64,000 nucleotides of DNA, taken from contig NC_091281.1 of the NCBI RefSeq assembly GCF_042100115.1, forward strand, positions 930,001 to 994,000, written 5' to 3'. A program made the translations under genes and the position numbers. This DNA comes from Alternaria dauci (taxonomy: Eukaryota; Ascomycota; Dothideomycetes; Pleosporales; Pleosporaceae). The notes under the pieces were generated by a model that did not search any database, was not told the origin of the DNA, and saw only the letters and a list, made by a program, of their open reading frames with translations. Below, piece by piece: positions 45,688-57,234 of the stretch (its first letter is position 1; the number at the start of each line of letters is the position of its first letter).

Positions 45688-47663
45688 TTACTTCTTGCTA
45701 CTCACTCGGCTGTTGGCTCTCGGCCTGCCTGCGAAGCTTTCTCTTGTGTTGACGCGGTCAATGTCAAACGGGTTTGGGTTGAAGTCGAGATCCCTCACAG
45801 TTCTCCGACTTCCTGATGAGCGTCCAGTCTGAACCTTCCGGAGACCCTCGCCATCGGTTTCCTTCTCAGCCTTCATCTCCTCGAACTTGGGTGCTGACTC
45901 TTCCTCGTGCGCCTCCTCTTCAACTTCCTCCTGAGGAGTAAGAGTGGCGGCGCGCGAAGTATCCTCTGATTCGGTGCCGGCGGCCTGTCGGGCTGCCTTT
46001 GTGGCATGTTGGTTGCGGATCTTCTCCATAAAGGCCTCTGATTGTGCAGCGTACTTGCACTTTTCGCGGATAGTCTTACCGTACTTGTAGAACAAGAACG
46101 GGAGCGGCAGACAAGCGACAGCCAGGAAAGCGGGAATGGACGAAGCCCAGTGGGTACCAAGGTTATTGTACATTTGCGAGGTGAAGAGAGGGAAAGCAGC
46201 ACCAAAGACCGAACGGATGATACCGTTACCAGCCAAGACGGATGCGGCGAAGATCGTGTACGAGTCGATGAGATAGTTTATAATGGACAAGAAGATGAGG
46301 ACCATGCCGAATCCGAATGGAATGGAAGCGACAACACTGGCAGCCCAGGGGAGCTCAGGCGAGTTGGTCCAGGCAAACCAGAAGAGACCGATGGGAAGTG
46401 CGATACCGCCGATGATGCACATGTGCAGACGTGCCTCGGGAGCAGCAAACCCACGGCCAGACTCCTGGACCTTCCTCATGTACATCTTGTTGTCGACAGT
46501 GATGACATATGTGATGGCGGACAAGACTCCAATGGCGACAGCAACGAAAGGCAGACCGCTGATACCCTCGTTCCAGCCACGGCCGATACGGTAGACGATT
46601 GGGAAAGCGCCGAAAAGCATGTAAAGGATACCGTAGACGATGGCGTGATAAAGCGAAAGCAAAAGGACAATGGGCTCGCAGAAGAGCAGGATCCAGGGAC
46701 GCTTGAGACCGGTCGCGAAAGCCTCTCCGAGCGACACCTTGCCTTGGTCGATATCAGTACGGGATCGGTAAACCTTTCCGGAAATCTTGGATAGCTTCTC
46801 AGCACGCTTCCTCAGCAGGACTGGGGCGTATGTCTCGGGAACGAGCAAGGTGGTGATGACGAGGATCGCTCCAGCCCAGATGGCCATGAGCCCGTTGACC
46901 CATCTCCAACCTTCAGTCATACCCAGGAATCCACCAATGATCGGGCCGAGAACGGGACCCATGAATGGCGCAGCGGAGAAGATTGACACGGCGAGTCCAC
47001 GCTCGTTTGCGGAGAACAGGTCGGCAATGACACCTCCAGCGTTGGTAAGAGGACTGGAACCGAAAGCGGCGGCGAAGAATCGGAGAATGAGCAGGCCGTA
47101 GATGTTGGGCGCACCAGCGGCACCAGCGTTGAAAGCCGTAAAGGCTACATACGTTCCGATGAAGACAATTTGGCGACCGTACAATTCTGAGAAGGGAGCC
47201 CATAGAAGTGGTCCGAGAGCAAATCCGAGAACGAAGAGTGATACACCAAGCGTGACAACCTCCTGGCTGACGCTGAACTCGGCCATGATTTTCTGGATAC
47301 CTAGAACATGTCAGACGTCATTCAATATGCATGGTGATGTGCGCAGAACATACCTCCAGAGAAAGCTGATGAACAGAATGATACTACAAGAACCGAATTG
47401 GCGACTGCAATGGCCATGATCCATTTCTTCGTCTTGGGCCAGGTCATTGGGTTCCTGGGGTCGTTGTCGATCCACTCCACTACGTATGGATCTTCCTCGG
47501 TTCCTGCACCCTCGTAGTCATAGTTGATAATCTCCTTGGTAACGACACCCTGATCTGTGATCATCTTCCAGTGTGAGATGCCTTCTCTTCCTGACTCGAC
47601 GTCCATGTTGCTGCTGTTGCTGTTTGCCGCAGTATTTGCGGCAACCTCCTGGTCCTTCTCCAT
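45688..47663 (-). CDS. MFS transporter, DHA1 type (TPO/FLU1-like)
   Basis: This multidrug/polyamine-type carrier has two exons, 47663-47354 and 47300-45688, giving 640 residues; the 53-nt intron (GTATGT...CTAG) joins FSGG to IQKIMAEF. The long acidic cytoplasmic head ends in DPYVVEWIDNDPRNPMTW, a hallmark of this fungal DHA1 subgroup. Motif A appears as LGPLLWAPFSELYGRQ, and FMGPVLGPIIGGFLG is motif C. Twelve hydrophobic segments are visible. The extra C-terminal cytoplasmic tail (about 90 residues, Glu- and Arg-rich, SGSRRTVRDLDFNPNPFDID) is longer than usual. An upstream in-frame ATG at 47753 would add 30 residues; I prefer 47663 because the acidic head begins there. Substrate is unknown. 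Confidence 0.88.
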
Positions 47664-49498
47664 CGCAGTGATGTTTGTGAACTCGATGTGTTGTGGTTGT
47701 ATGATGGTTGGTGTCTGTCGTCGAAGGGCGAGTGAGCAGGGTGGTAGGGACAATGCCCGGTATTAATTAAAGAGTATCTAAAGTAGGGGAGAAGACGAAA
47801 GAATTGCGACACAATTAACCTCAAAGGAGAAGGCAGGACGATCACAGCGGGACACGCCACATATAAAGAACCCAGGCACACGGTGGGCGGCGTACAAGTC
47901 ATGCGACGCGGCGGTAGAAGACCCACTAGCAATGCGTTACGAGGACAAAACAGTCCGGTCGACAAACGTTCTGGCTGCCCAACCAGCTGGATTTGTCCCT
48001 AATCCCGACTTGCAACGCTCCCAAATCCGTTTGCAATGTGCGATCCATAAGGCGATGACACCATGATCAAAAATCTCGAGCTTGCTCGGCCGGAGCACCA
48101 CGCTATGCCTGAGATAGTGACGCCACTGAAAAGCTTAACATCTGAAGCCAATCATGTTGCAGATCGCGAACGGAGCGTCATAGGGCTTTGCAAGGTTATT
48201 GCAACAATCTCGAAGTGAAAATGGACCGAGATGCCGCGGTTGCCGTGCGGCTTGCAATGCAGGGATACACCTGACAAATGAGATTTGTAGCTGGATCCAC
48301 CACCTGGAGTTTACGGAGGGTGGGCTACTTGAGCGGAGGGTCGGCCTCAACCATGCGACCTCGGCACTCCACTCCAAAACCTCTTGGAAAAGAGGAGGTT
48401 ACGCGTGTTCTTAGGGTGGGGATGAGAATGATTACTTGCTTACAATATACAGTGTAGGATAAGCAACCATGGCGAACAATTGCTTAACTCCATCACCATA
48501 GCCGAGGTGTGTAAAGAGCGAACCAAACTTCCTTACTAGCGTATGCATACGAAACTCATCTTATCTCATCCTCGCAACTTCGCACAGGAACGGGTTTGTT
48601 CTTCAGCAGAATCCGCTCCGCTCCACCCCTGTTCGGACCAAGCCTCACTGTTCCGGCTCCGAACCGGAATTCGGTGTTGCAATGGCTGTACATTTTGTCA
48701 GAATGCGCACACACACTAAATCCAGTCTGCTGCTCATACACAACCTCCCCACCGTACAGACATTCAGTTCCCTGAGTAACGGCCAACCCGACAACTCAAA
48801 TAACACAACGGTCGCATCTCGCCGATTTCCAATCAAACACTTACATGTCCCGTGCGTTGCGGCTCAAAACAAGCTTCGCATCGAAACGAACGGGGCTCCC
48901 GAAAGTCGGTGGGCCTGTCACGACTCATGTAAGTTCTAGAAGATGCGTTGAGCCGCATCGTAAGATTAGCCCCTTCTCCCATCGTTTTTCGCAATTCTTG
49001 CCGAGGCACATATAACGTGGCTGCATTTGGGCGGAACGCGTGGTGGCTTGAAGTAGCTCTTTGGGCTGACGACGTACATGCGGACACGTCTAATGGTTTG
49101 ATCCTGAGCATGCAGGTGTCTACATTGCTGTGTCGATGAAGCCAACCATCTTGCCACAAGTAACTCATTGCGGCCGACAATGCTAGGTGTGTCCATTTCA
49201 TGAATTTGAGCAGACCGGGTTCTTTTCGTCTTGGCACATGAACCCCGTTATGCCTATGCGCTGGTGAAGATGGGGCTATGTTGGTTTGTGTTCCGAGTTC
49301 ACTCTTTGTTTAGTCACATGCTATTCTTGCTTGCGAGAATTTGCATCACAACTCTAGACATCTAAATTGTGTCATTGTGATTTTGTATACACATCTTTAC
49401 GTTTTATCGTAACCGTAGGTGCCTGTCCAACGCCGACGCCAATGCTAGCTCAATCTACCATGCCTTTAGGTCCCACCTCTCTCTTTCCAGTGACTATC
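47664..49498. other. Intergenic region of 1.8 kb
   Basis: This holds the MFS promoter (left) and the P5C dehydrogenase 3' flank (right). Frames on both strands are short and give no recognisable product. No RNA gene or repeat was found. Confidence 0.5.
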
Positions 49499-51411
49499 TT
49501 ACACCTCGTTGCTGGGGTACGCAACCTTCTCAGTAGGCAGGAATTCCTCCTTGACCGACCTCATGTTTACGAATCTCGATAGCAGAGTCGCGCTGCCAGC
49601 CTTGTCGTTTGTTCCGCTAGCCCTTGATCCGCCGAATGGCTGTTGTCCGACAACCGCACCTGTACACTTGCAGTTGATGTAGAAGTTACCGGCAGTGTCC
49701 CTCAGCTTGTCTGACGCATACTTGATGGTCTCCCTGTCCTTTGCGAACACGGCACCAGTCAACGCGTACTCGGAAGTCTCGTCGATCTGCTTGATGATCT
49801 TGGAGAAAGCGTCGGGCGCGGCGTCGTCATAGACGTAGGTCACGAGAATGGGACCAAAGAGTTCGCGAGACAGGAGAGGGTGGTTGGGGTTCTTGGTGCG
49901 ATAGATGGTGGGGTGGATGTAGTAGCCCTTGCTGCTGTCGTACTTGCCGCCAACGACAAGCTCGAGATCACTGTCGTTCTTTGCCTCGTCAATAACGCCG
50001 GAGAGCTTCTTGAAAGACGCCTCGTGGATGACAGGGCCGATGAAGTTTGAGAAGTCTGTGGGCTCGCCAATCTTCAGGGCTTCGACCTCGCGTACGAGAA
50101 TTTCCTTGAATTCTGGCCAGACAGACTCTGGTACGTACAGGCGCGAACACGCACTGCACTTTTGACCTTGGTACTCAAAAGCACCACGGACAGTCTGGAT
50201 AGCTGCGTTGGGGATATCAGCATCCTTGTGAATAAGATGGAAGTTCTTTCCTCCTGTTTCACCGACAATCCTCGGGTAGCTCTGGTATTTGCCCTCAGCA
50301 ACACCGTTGGCAATCTTGCCGTAGAGCTGACGGAAGACCGCCGTGCTACCAGTGTAGTGTAGAGACGCGAATTGCCTGTGAGCCAGGACTTCCTGAGTCA
50401 CCTCTACAGCATCACCAGGCACCCACTGGATCACGTTTGGTGGAAGGCCGGCCTCGATGAGAATCTGGTAAAGAAGCCAGTTCGAGGCGATTGCGGATGG
50501 AGATGGCTTCCAGACAACGACGTTGCCCATCAGAGCTGGCGCCGCAGGAAGATTACCGCCAATGGCTGTAAAGTTGAATGGTGATACTGCGTAGACGAAA
50601 CCCTCGAGAGGACGGTACTCAACACGGCTGCACGAGTTAGCCTTGTTCTTCCGTTACGATCGCATGTTGTACGTACTTCCAGACTCCCGGTGAGTTGTGT
50701 GTTGGCTGATGTCCATATGTATCTTCCGCGTACTTGACATTGAACCTCAAGAAGTCGCAAAGCTCGGCCGCTGCGTCAATCTCGGCTTGCCATACGTTCT
50801 TGCCTTGTCCCACCATAGTCGCAGCCATGATTTCGTACCGGTACTTTGTGGAGATCAGGTCGGCTGCCTTGAGAAACACCGACGCGCGCTCAGCGAACGG
50901 AAGTGCCTCCCATGCTGGCTTAGCAGCTAGTGCTGCGTCTATGGCTTTCTTTACGTCGGCTGCGCTGGCATTGGAGTACTTGGCGATGACATCGGCGTGT
51001 GAGGAGGGGTTGTTCTGGGTGAGGATCGAGGAGTTGTTGATCTGGAACGTGTTAGAACGACGCCAAACTTTTCAAGTGTATGGTAAGGCCTACGTATTCT
51101 CCTCCTACGGCAAGAGGTACTTGTACTGGACCTTGCTTCTTCATACGTGCAACCGCATCTTGAAGCTTCTGGCGGTCCACTGAGCCTTTGGCGTAATGTT
51201 GCTATTGGAAATGGTTAGCGAATTGAATCTGATCACCAGAGTCTTACTTTGAACTTACGTTGGGCTCGTTGTTGATGGTGGGAATCTTGAAGTTGGCGAG
51301 CGTCCCCGCATAACGTCTTGATGCGATCTGCGCACCAGCATAGGCTGCGGGCAGAGCGTTCAGAGTTTTGGAGGCGGAGCGTAGAGGCTGTAGACCCTTT
51401 GAGGAACCCAT
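49499..51411 (-). CDS. PUT2: Delta-1-pyrroline-5-carboxylate dehydrogenase (mitochondrial)
   Basis: This ALDH4-type enzyme oxidises P5C/glutamate semialdehyde to glutamate, the second step of proline breakdown. Four exons (51411-51259, 51201-51094, 51041-50677, 50627-49499) give 584 residues; introns are 57, 52 and 49 nt. The N-terminus is Arg/Ala/Ser-rich without acids (SKGLQPLRSASKTLNALPAA), fitting a mitochondrial presequence. The N-terminal domain has VPLAVGGEY and [20 protein letters not shown], the NAD-binding region VVWKPSPSA and HYTGSTAVFRQL. The catalytic glutamate is in RIVGETGGKNF (about E332) and the catalytic cysteine in YQGQKCSACSR (about C366). ELFGPILVTYVY and QPFGGSRASGTNDKAG close the ALDH fold. 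Donor choice at exon 3 is set by recovery of the conserved W-N-R-V-E-Y. Confidence 0.93.
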
Positions 51412-51896
51412 TGTGAATGCAAGTGTTATTTTTCTGAGCGATGAGAACTCCAAAGGAAGCTGTCGTTATGTATCTTGAGCTGTGAACCTTAACGTGGTGA
51501 AGCTCTGGGGTGAGCCGACGGAAGCCGAAAGTGTGGGGCGGCGAAACCTACCTATGGGAGCCAAGATATCGCCGAACACTCCCATCGGTGTGGAGTTGCA
51601 GCTCGGAGAGAACTTTTCACTTGTAGGGATGGTCTGATGCAGATCCGATATCGCAGAGACTTCACACGGTCAGTAGCGGTACATGCATGGTTCATGCAGT
51701 CAGTCGCAAGGCTTGCATCGGGAGAATCCACACCTTCTAGAGTTAGGGACGTAGGATCATTTCCAAGAGCAGGTGCCATATCATTGATAGACTTGTGATA
51801 TCTGACCGAATCCTTTTCCTCTGTGCAAGTAAAGTAGACTAGCACTGTAGCCTCTGAGAAGAACGCCGTTTCGCCATACCAGTCAAAGTAAGGTAT
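51412..51896. other. Intergenic between P5C dehydrogenase and GTPase genes
   Basis: A 485-bp gap with the P5C dehydrogenase promoter and the GTPase 3' flank. No specific proline-regulator site was recognised with confidence. Confidence 0.5.
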
Positions 51897-53643
51897 CTAC
51901 ATCTCCATAGCTTCTGGTGCTGCAGCATCACTCGGTTCATCACCCCATAGACCATCGAGCTTGAACTCGGCAGCCCATTCCTTGACAATCTCCTTCTGGT
52001 CACCAACAAGGCCACCCTTGGTAGCTGGCGCAGTCTTGGTAGAGGAGGTTTCGGCAGGTGCATATTTTGGAGGGCTTGTCCATCCCTGGATACGACCATC
52101 TCTCCAGTCATTGATGACAGTCTGTGCCGCTGCGTGCATGTTTGGCACACCACCCTTGCCCAATCGACCTCGCTTTCTTGCTACCTGAACCAAGAAGTCG
52201 GTTGTCTTGTCATTACCCACGGAGAGTAGGGGAGGCAGATTGTAGACTTCCATCAACTTCGAGAACAGTTCCTCTGAAGACGACAACCTCTTGAGTAGCA
52301 AAGTGACGGCAGGAACGGGGTCGTCAATGTCCCTTGGAGGGACGGCATTCAGCAGAATAAGCCGTGCCTTTTGCTGTACCTTGCTTTCCTTGGATCCTTC
52401 AGTGTTTGGGAAAACGATGCCAGGCGAGTCAAGAAGCTTCAGCTTGTTGTCTATCTTGACTTCACGCAGACTGGTGGTAACGCCAGCCTCGGCACCAGTA
52501 GGGCAGCCAGCAGACCTACCGCTTAGTCTTGAAGTCAGGGCATTGATGACGGATGATTTGCCAACATTAGGATATCCAATGATTCCGACTCTGACGGAGC
52601 GCTTCAGCTGACGGGACTCGGCAAATGTCTTCAGGGCCTTGAAGAGAGTCTCGGATGTGCCCTTCATCGTAAGGTCCTTGTGCTCGAAAGTCTTTGCGTT
52701 TGGCGCTGGTTTGGATGCACGTAGAGGAAGGGTAGGGAACGAGCGGCGGAGGTGCACCAGCCATGCGCGAAGGACGGGCGGCGGAACAAGATCGATCTTG
52801 TTGAGAATGAATATCAGGCGCTTGCTTCCACGGTCCGCTGCCATGACTGCCTGCTCCACCTCTTTCGATCGTGTTCCCGTTGGGTCACGAGCATCGAGCA
52901 CATACAAGACGACGTCGGCCGAATCGACAACCTGCTTGTACACCTTGTCGAACTGTTTTCTTGACGCATCCTTGGCAACTTTGACTCCGTCGCCGTGGTC
53001 CGATTCGTCCTCTTCACTGTCATCCATGGCGTCTGGGTCGTCGTTCTGTTCGAATTCGGCGGCGCGTGCCTTGGCGGAAGCTAACAGAGCAGCCATGGGG
53101 TTCGAGTTGTTGTCCTGCGCGTTCTTAGTACAGGCGCGCATCAGATGTCAGCCATGCAGACTTACCACTTGCATCGAATCCTCGTCTTCGCTGTCTTGGG
53201 CGTCAAGTTCGTCACCTTCGGCGTCGAACTGCTCAAACTCGTCGTCGTCGTCGTCCATGGCATCTTCTGCAGTCGCACCTCCCAGCCTCTGCTCCTTGGC
53301 CAATTGCCGCCGGCGCGCAGTCTCCTCTTCCTTTCTCCTGCGCTGCTCCTCGACCTCTGCGAGAATCTTGTCTTTGTAGGGGAACAGGTTGGGGATACCG
53401 GGTTCTTTCTTCGTCTTGGAGCGCCATGTTGGGTCCTGTACATGTCAGCATGCGAGCGCTGCATTCGTGCGCAGCTGCATTACCTTCTTCGCTAGCTTCT
53501 TCGCCTTCTTCTGCTTGGCCGCCGACGCCTTCTCAATCTTGTGTCGTAGCCGCACGGGTACGCGCTTCGATTTTGGCTCTGCAGCGGGTGTTAGTACTGC
53601 GCTGGAATCCAAAGACATGGAAAGCCTTACTCCCGACCTTCAT
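51897..53643 (-). CDS. Nucleolar circularly permuted GTPase (GNL3L/Grn1/Nug1 type)
   Basis: These GTPases act in maturation and export of the 60S ribosomal subunit. Four exons (53643-53631, 53578-53484, 53435-53166, 53114-51897) give 531 residues; the first is only 13 nt. Introns are 52, 48 and 51 nt. The basic head (KPKSKRVPVRLRHKIEKASA, AKQKKAKKLAKKDPTWRSK) matches the GN3L/Grn1 N-terminal domain, followed by a charged coiled coil and an acidic linker. The GTPase motifs are in permuted order: DARDPTGTRS, then G4 FILNKIDLVP, G1 IGYPNVGKSSVIN and G3 LLDSPGIVFP. The C-terminal region ends near LKLDGLWGDE. Which of Grn1 or Nug1 is the true orthologue needs a tree. Confidence 0.9.
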
Positions 53644-54283
53644 ACTGAGTTGTTGACGCGGTGGATGGTTGTCGCACTCGTCGCCAGAAAAGCTTGAGAT
53701 GATCCAGAAAAAGTTCGGCACGTGAAAGTTCTGCCGCTCGTGTCCGCCTAGTTAGCCTCAGCCCCACCCCCGCGGCCCTGGCCATGCTCAACTCTAACAT
53801 GCTCTGACAGCACGCCATACCATGGAAAAATCGAACACCCCCGGCATTGCCTAGGTACATCACTGTCATACAAGGGAGATTGATTGCTCTCCTTGTAGTT
53901 GCCTAGATAGAGTATTGTACTACAAGAGAAGATGAGTCTCTCTCTGTAGCTGCCTAGTAGCATGTTCGATTTTTCCCTTGTATGGCGTGCAGGATGCAGA
54001 CGAGCGCAGATCAATCTCCGATACTTCTGAATACGACCCTCATCCACATACTAGTCTTTGCGGCTATCATGGCTGCAGTGTTGCTGTTAACTTTGTCAAG
54101 ACAGTCGTCATCATGATTGGCTGCTACCGGGTAGCTTTCCTGACGTGGTTAGCACAGAGACACATTCTCTTGCCCTACTACAGATATCTTATTTACACCG
54201 GCCTTCTTCAAGTCTTCAATCTCGCAGCAACATCTTGGTTTCGTCAACTGATAACTCATCAAGTAAACCTGTACATCTCTACA
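53644..54283. promoter_or_regulatory. Divergent promoter region carrying the MITE-like element
   Basis: This 640-bp interval separates the GTPase (minus) and HAD phosphatase (plus) start codons, so it must hold both promoters. The inverted-repeat element occupies 53810-53990. The rest shows no recognised sites. Confidence 0.5.
53810..53990. mobile_element. MITE-like element with 28-bp terminal inverted repeats
   Basis: The left end (53810-53837) and the right end (53963-53990) are inverted copies: reading inward, both start GCACGCCATAC and both contain GGAAAAATCGAACA, differing only in a short stretch between these blocks. The 181-bp unit has no coding capacity. Its interior contains several short inverted pieces (GCCTAG, CTTGTAG/CTACAAG), so the RNA or DNA could fold as a hairpin. 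It lies in the promoter interval between two divergent genes. No target-site duplication could be fixed by eye. This looks like a non-autonomous DNA transposon remnant. Confidence 0.6.
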
Positions 54284-55221
54284 ATGACTGTACCCGAGCC
54301 GTCGTTTTCGGCGCCTACCAAAACCGTCACATTCAATGGCCTGGTAAGAACCACCACACCTGGTCGCATTGCAGACTACTACTGCTGATGACTGAACAAC
54401 TGCAGCTTTTTGACATGGAGTAAGTTCTCGTCATGAAGCCATCAATAGCTAGCAGAGAGCTGATTTCGGTAGTGGTACCATCATCGACTCAACGGATGCC
54501 ATAGTCAAGCACTGGCACAAGTAAGTCGTGGCGAAGACTCTTCACATATATAGGCTTACCCTTCTGCAAAGGATTGGCAAAGAGATAGGTGTCGATCCCA
54601 ATGTAATCCTCGCCACATCGCATGGACGAAGGTCGATCGATGTCCTTAAGATTTACGAGCCGAAGCTCGCAAATATGGACTGTAAGCACTATGTCTTTGT
54701 TTTGGAAAAAGCAGTTGTCTGACTGATAAGATGTCAACCATGTCGAGGGCTTAATACCAAAGGAGTTTGGGCAAGATGCAGTCGAAATACCCGGCTCGCG
54801 AGCCTTGTTGGAGCGGCTCGAAAAGCACTTTGTTCCATGGTCCATTGTCACCTCGGGCACGCGGCCGCTTGTGCAAGGCTGGCTTGATGTCATGAAGCTG
54901 GCGCATCCCAGAAACCTCGTAACGGCAGAAGATGTACTCAACGGCAAGCCAGATCCCGCATGCTACCAACTGGGCGCAAAGAAGCTGGGACTCCAAGAGA
55001 AGGAACCTTCCATCGTTGTCTTTGAAGATGCGCCCGCAGGCGTTAGATCAGGCAAGGCAGCTGGGTTCGTAGTGGTGGGACTTTACACCACCCATACGCT
55101 AGAACAGCTGGTAGACGCGGGCGCAGATTACATCGTCGGGGACATGCGCAGTGTCACGCTGAAATCCTGGGATAAGACGACGGGGCAAGGAGAAATACAG
55201 ATAGAAAATGCCTTGGTTTAG
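54284..55221 (+). CDS. HAD-superfamily sugar/polyol phosphatase (GPP/DOG-like)
   Basis: Relatives remove phosphate from glycerol-3-phosphate or 2-deoxyglucose-6-phosphate. Five exons (54284-54343, 54406-54419, 54473-54520, 54572-54681, 54731-55221) give 240 residues, the normal size. Introns are 62, 53, 51 and 49 nt. Exon 2 has just 14 nt and encodes the heart of catalytic motif I, LFDMD|GTIIDST, where the two Asp are the nucleophile and acid/base. The cap region includes IGVDPNVILATSHGRRSID. Motif II is WSIVTSGTRP, motif III lysine is in VLNGKPDPACY, and motif IV is VVFEDAPAGVRSGKAAG. The substrate cannot be told from sequence. The splice sites are supported by recovery of these motifs. Confidence 0.88.
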
Positions 55222-57234
55222 GCAAGAAGAGCCGACAATGACAAGTACCTTAGTCATTCTCGTGTGGGCGATTCAGTGCTTTGCCGGGGTCGTTGATGCG
55301 CTTACTCGACACGTTCAGGTTGCTTGCAAGCCCAAAGTACCCGTACATTGGTAATCCGGCTGCAGTCAGACGACGGAAGCTCACGACAAGCGGTAGATTG
55401 GACGGAGGATCAGGTCGGGGACCGATTTTGCGGCGAAGCAACAATGTCCAGAGGTTGTGGTGTACTTGACGCATGCACAGCCTGGCGACCCTTTCCCCAG
55501 CATGCAGGTGTGGCCGCTTGGAGTCCTAGCCTTGTTCAACTTGCCGTATCATGCTCCCTAAACGGGAGTTGCGGAATGCATCGCGTTGCATCGCATGAAA
55601 TACTCCATTTTGAGCAGGCTGAGCCCCCCCCAGCGAACAGCTTTCTAGAAAGATGACGGCAACCGAGGCTACTGCAGTCGAAGACGTCAGCTGGGCGTGC
55701 CGGCTCTGTGGTGCGACACGACCAGCTGGCGTAGGAGTGAGGAGAGCAGACTAAGTTCAGACGGGCTGGCGACGAGGTCTGATAAGTCGGCAGGGTGCGT
55801 CGCCTGATGATAGGGACGCCCTTGCAGCACGACATGTTTTGGTTTGGGCCAGCGGGTCCGCCAGCTGGGGCGCGCACTGAGTCTTGTTCGGAGCTAGGCC
55901 GGGGCTGTCCGTTGCCCAAGTCAGTCAACACTCAAAGTGTGTAGGACGAGGCGGGGCCAATTTGAGTTTTGTTCGTCGCACTGAGGCCCCTTTGCTGCAA
56001 GGTACGCTCAGGAACAGTCGGTAGGGTGCCAGAACATGTGCGCCGACATCCGAGGCAGCAGATCAGCGGCGCGAGACGCCCCTTGGCCATGCGTCTGGGG
56101 GGGCATCTCGTCACACACATGGTCGACTCACTCGGACCGGAAGCGGTTACTGACAAAGAGCTGCTCGGCGAGTCGTGAGAGGCATGGCACGTCGGCAGCA
56201 AGGCGAGTCGCAATGTTGACGCCATCAGCTCCAAAGAGCGTTCGCGCCCGCGGTCCACGTTGAAGCCATGCCTGCCGCCAGCAACCGTCGCTAGACCTTT
56301 TGACGTGCAACGTGGTTGAGAAGGGCTGCTGTCTGTGGCATTGCATTGACTCGCCCTCTCGCGCTCGTGTATATTCTCCGAACGGAGCAAAGGCCCAAGC
56401 TGCAGCATCATCCATCGCCTTCAAAATCAGTGGGACATGTCTCCCGCCCGAGGGCGGATCACAGCCGCCGCCGCCGCTCGCTCGCTCCACGGCTGGGCCA
56501 ATGGGCGTCTTGGAGCAGAGTGCCCCTGTGCGCGCAATCGTGAAGCGCGTCGGGGGGGGGGGGGTCGAGGCTGCCGGCCAGTGCTGCCTGTCCATGTGTC
56601 TGTCAGAGTGTGCCCGTCGTCGGCCACAGTGCACGAGGGCGAGCAGATGCAAGAAACAAGAGGCCGAATCACCAGGCCCATCTTCTCCAGGATCGAGGTG
56701 TGCTGAGCGGAGACAAGCCAGTGTCACGAAACTATTTTTGTGCCGGGGCAGCATAATGCATGCTGGGGGGTTCAGTGGCTTAGCATGTTAGCACCTCCGA
56801 CCAACCAAGCAGCAGCCGGCAACCTGATCGCTCCTCCTGCTCTTCTTCTCCGTCGTCGTTCGCTTCGTGCCTTTCCTACCGCGCCGTCGCGCTCAATACC
56901 CTCGTTTTTTCGCTTGTAGACATAGAATCTACCGCTGTGTTGTTTTGCGCTCCCCTTCGTCACCGTCACTCGCTACCATTACTGGCATCTTCCCTCAACA
57001 CACATCCATATCCCAGCGCCGACCCGTCTCGGTGCATCCCGTGTATCCGTGCTCTACGCATTATTGCCCTTCGCCAGCGCCCCAGGTCTACCTTCCATAG
57101 CTGCCACTGCCTGTCACTACCCGAACGCGCCCACGACGTCGACGACGACGACAACTTTACTGCACCACCCGTCGCCTCCTTGACCAGTGACCGTCCGAAG
57201 CCGCTCGAGGTGTATTGTCGCTGTGCGCGCCGCC
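55222..57234. other. Long intergenic region upstream of the homeobox gene
   Basis: This 2-kb interval is GC-rich from about 55600 to 56700 and then C/T-rich to the homeobox ATG, as in a long 5' leader. A 13-base G run lies at 56552-56564. Long open frames occur in the GC-rich part, but they are low-complexity and overlap on both strands, so I do not call them genes. Confidence 0.5.
56552..56564. repeat. Poly-G tract (13 G)
   Basis: An uninterrupted run of 13 G lies in the GC-rich region upstream of the homeobox gene. Such runs are prone to sequencing error. Confidence 0.85.

Noticed and set aside
56128..56754. 208-residue frame on the minus strand upstream of the homeobox gene
   Set aside because: The region is GC-rich with long open frames on both strands, and the product has no motif or domain-like segment; likely chance.
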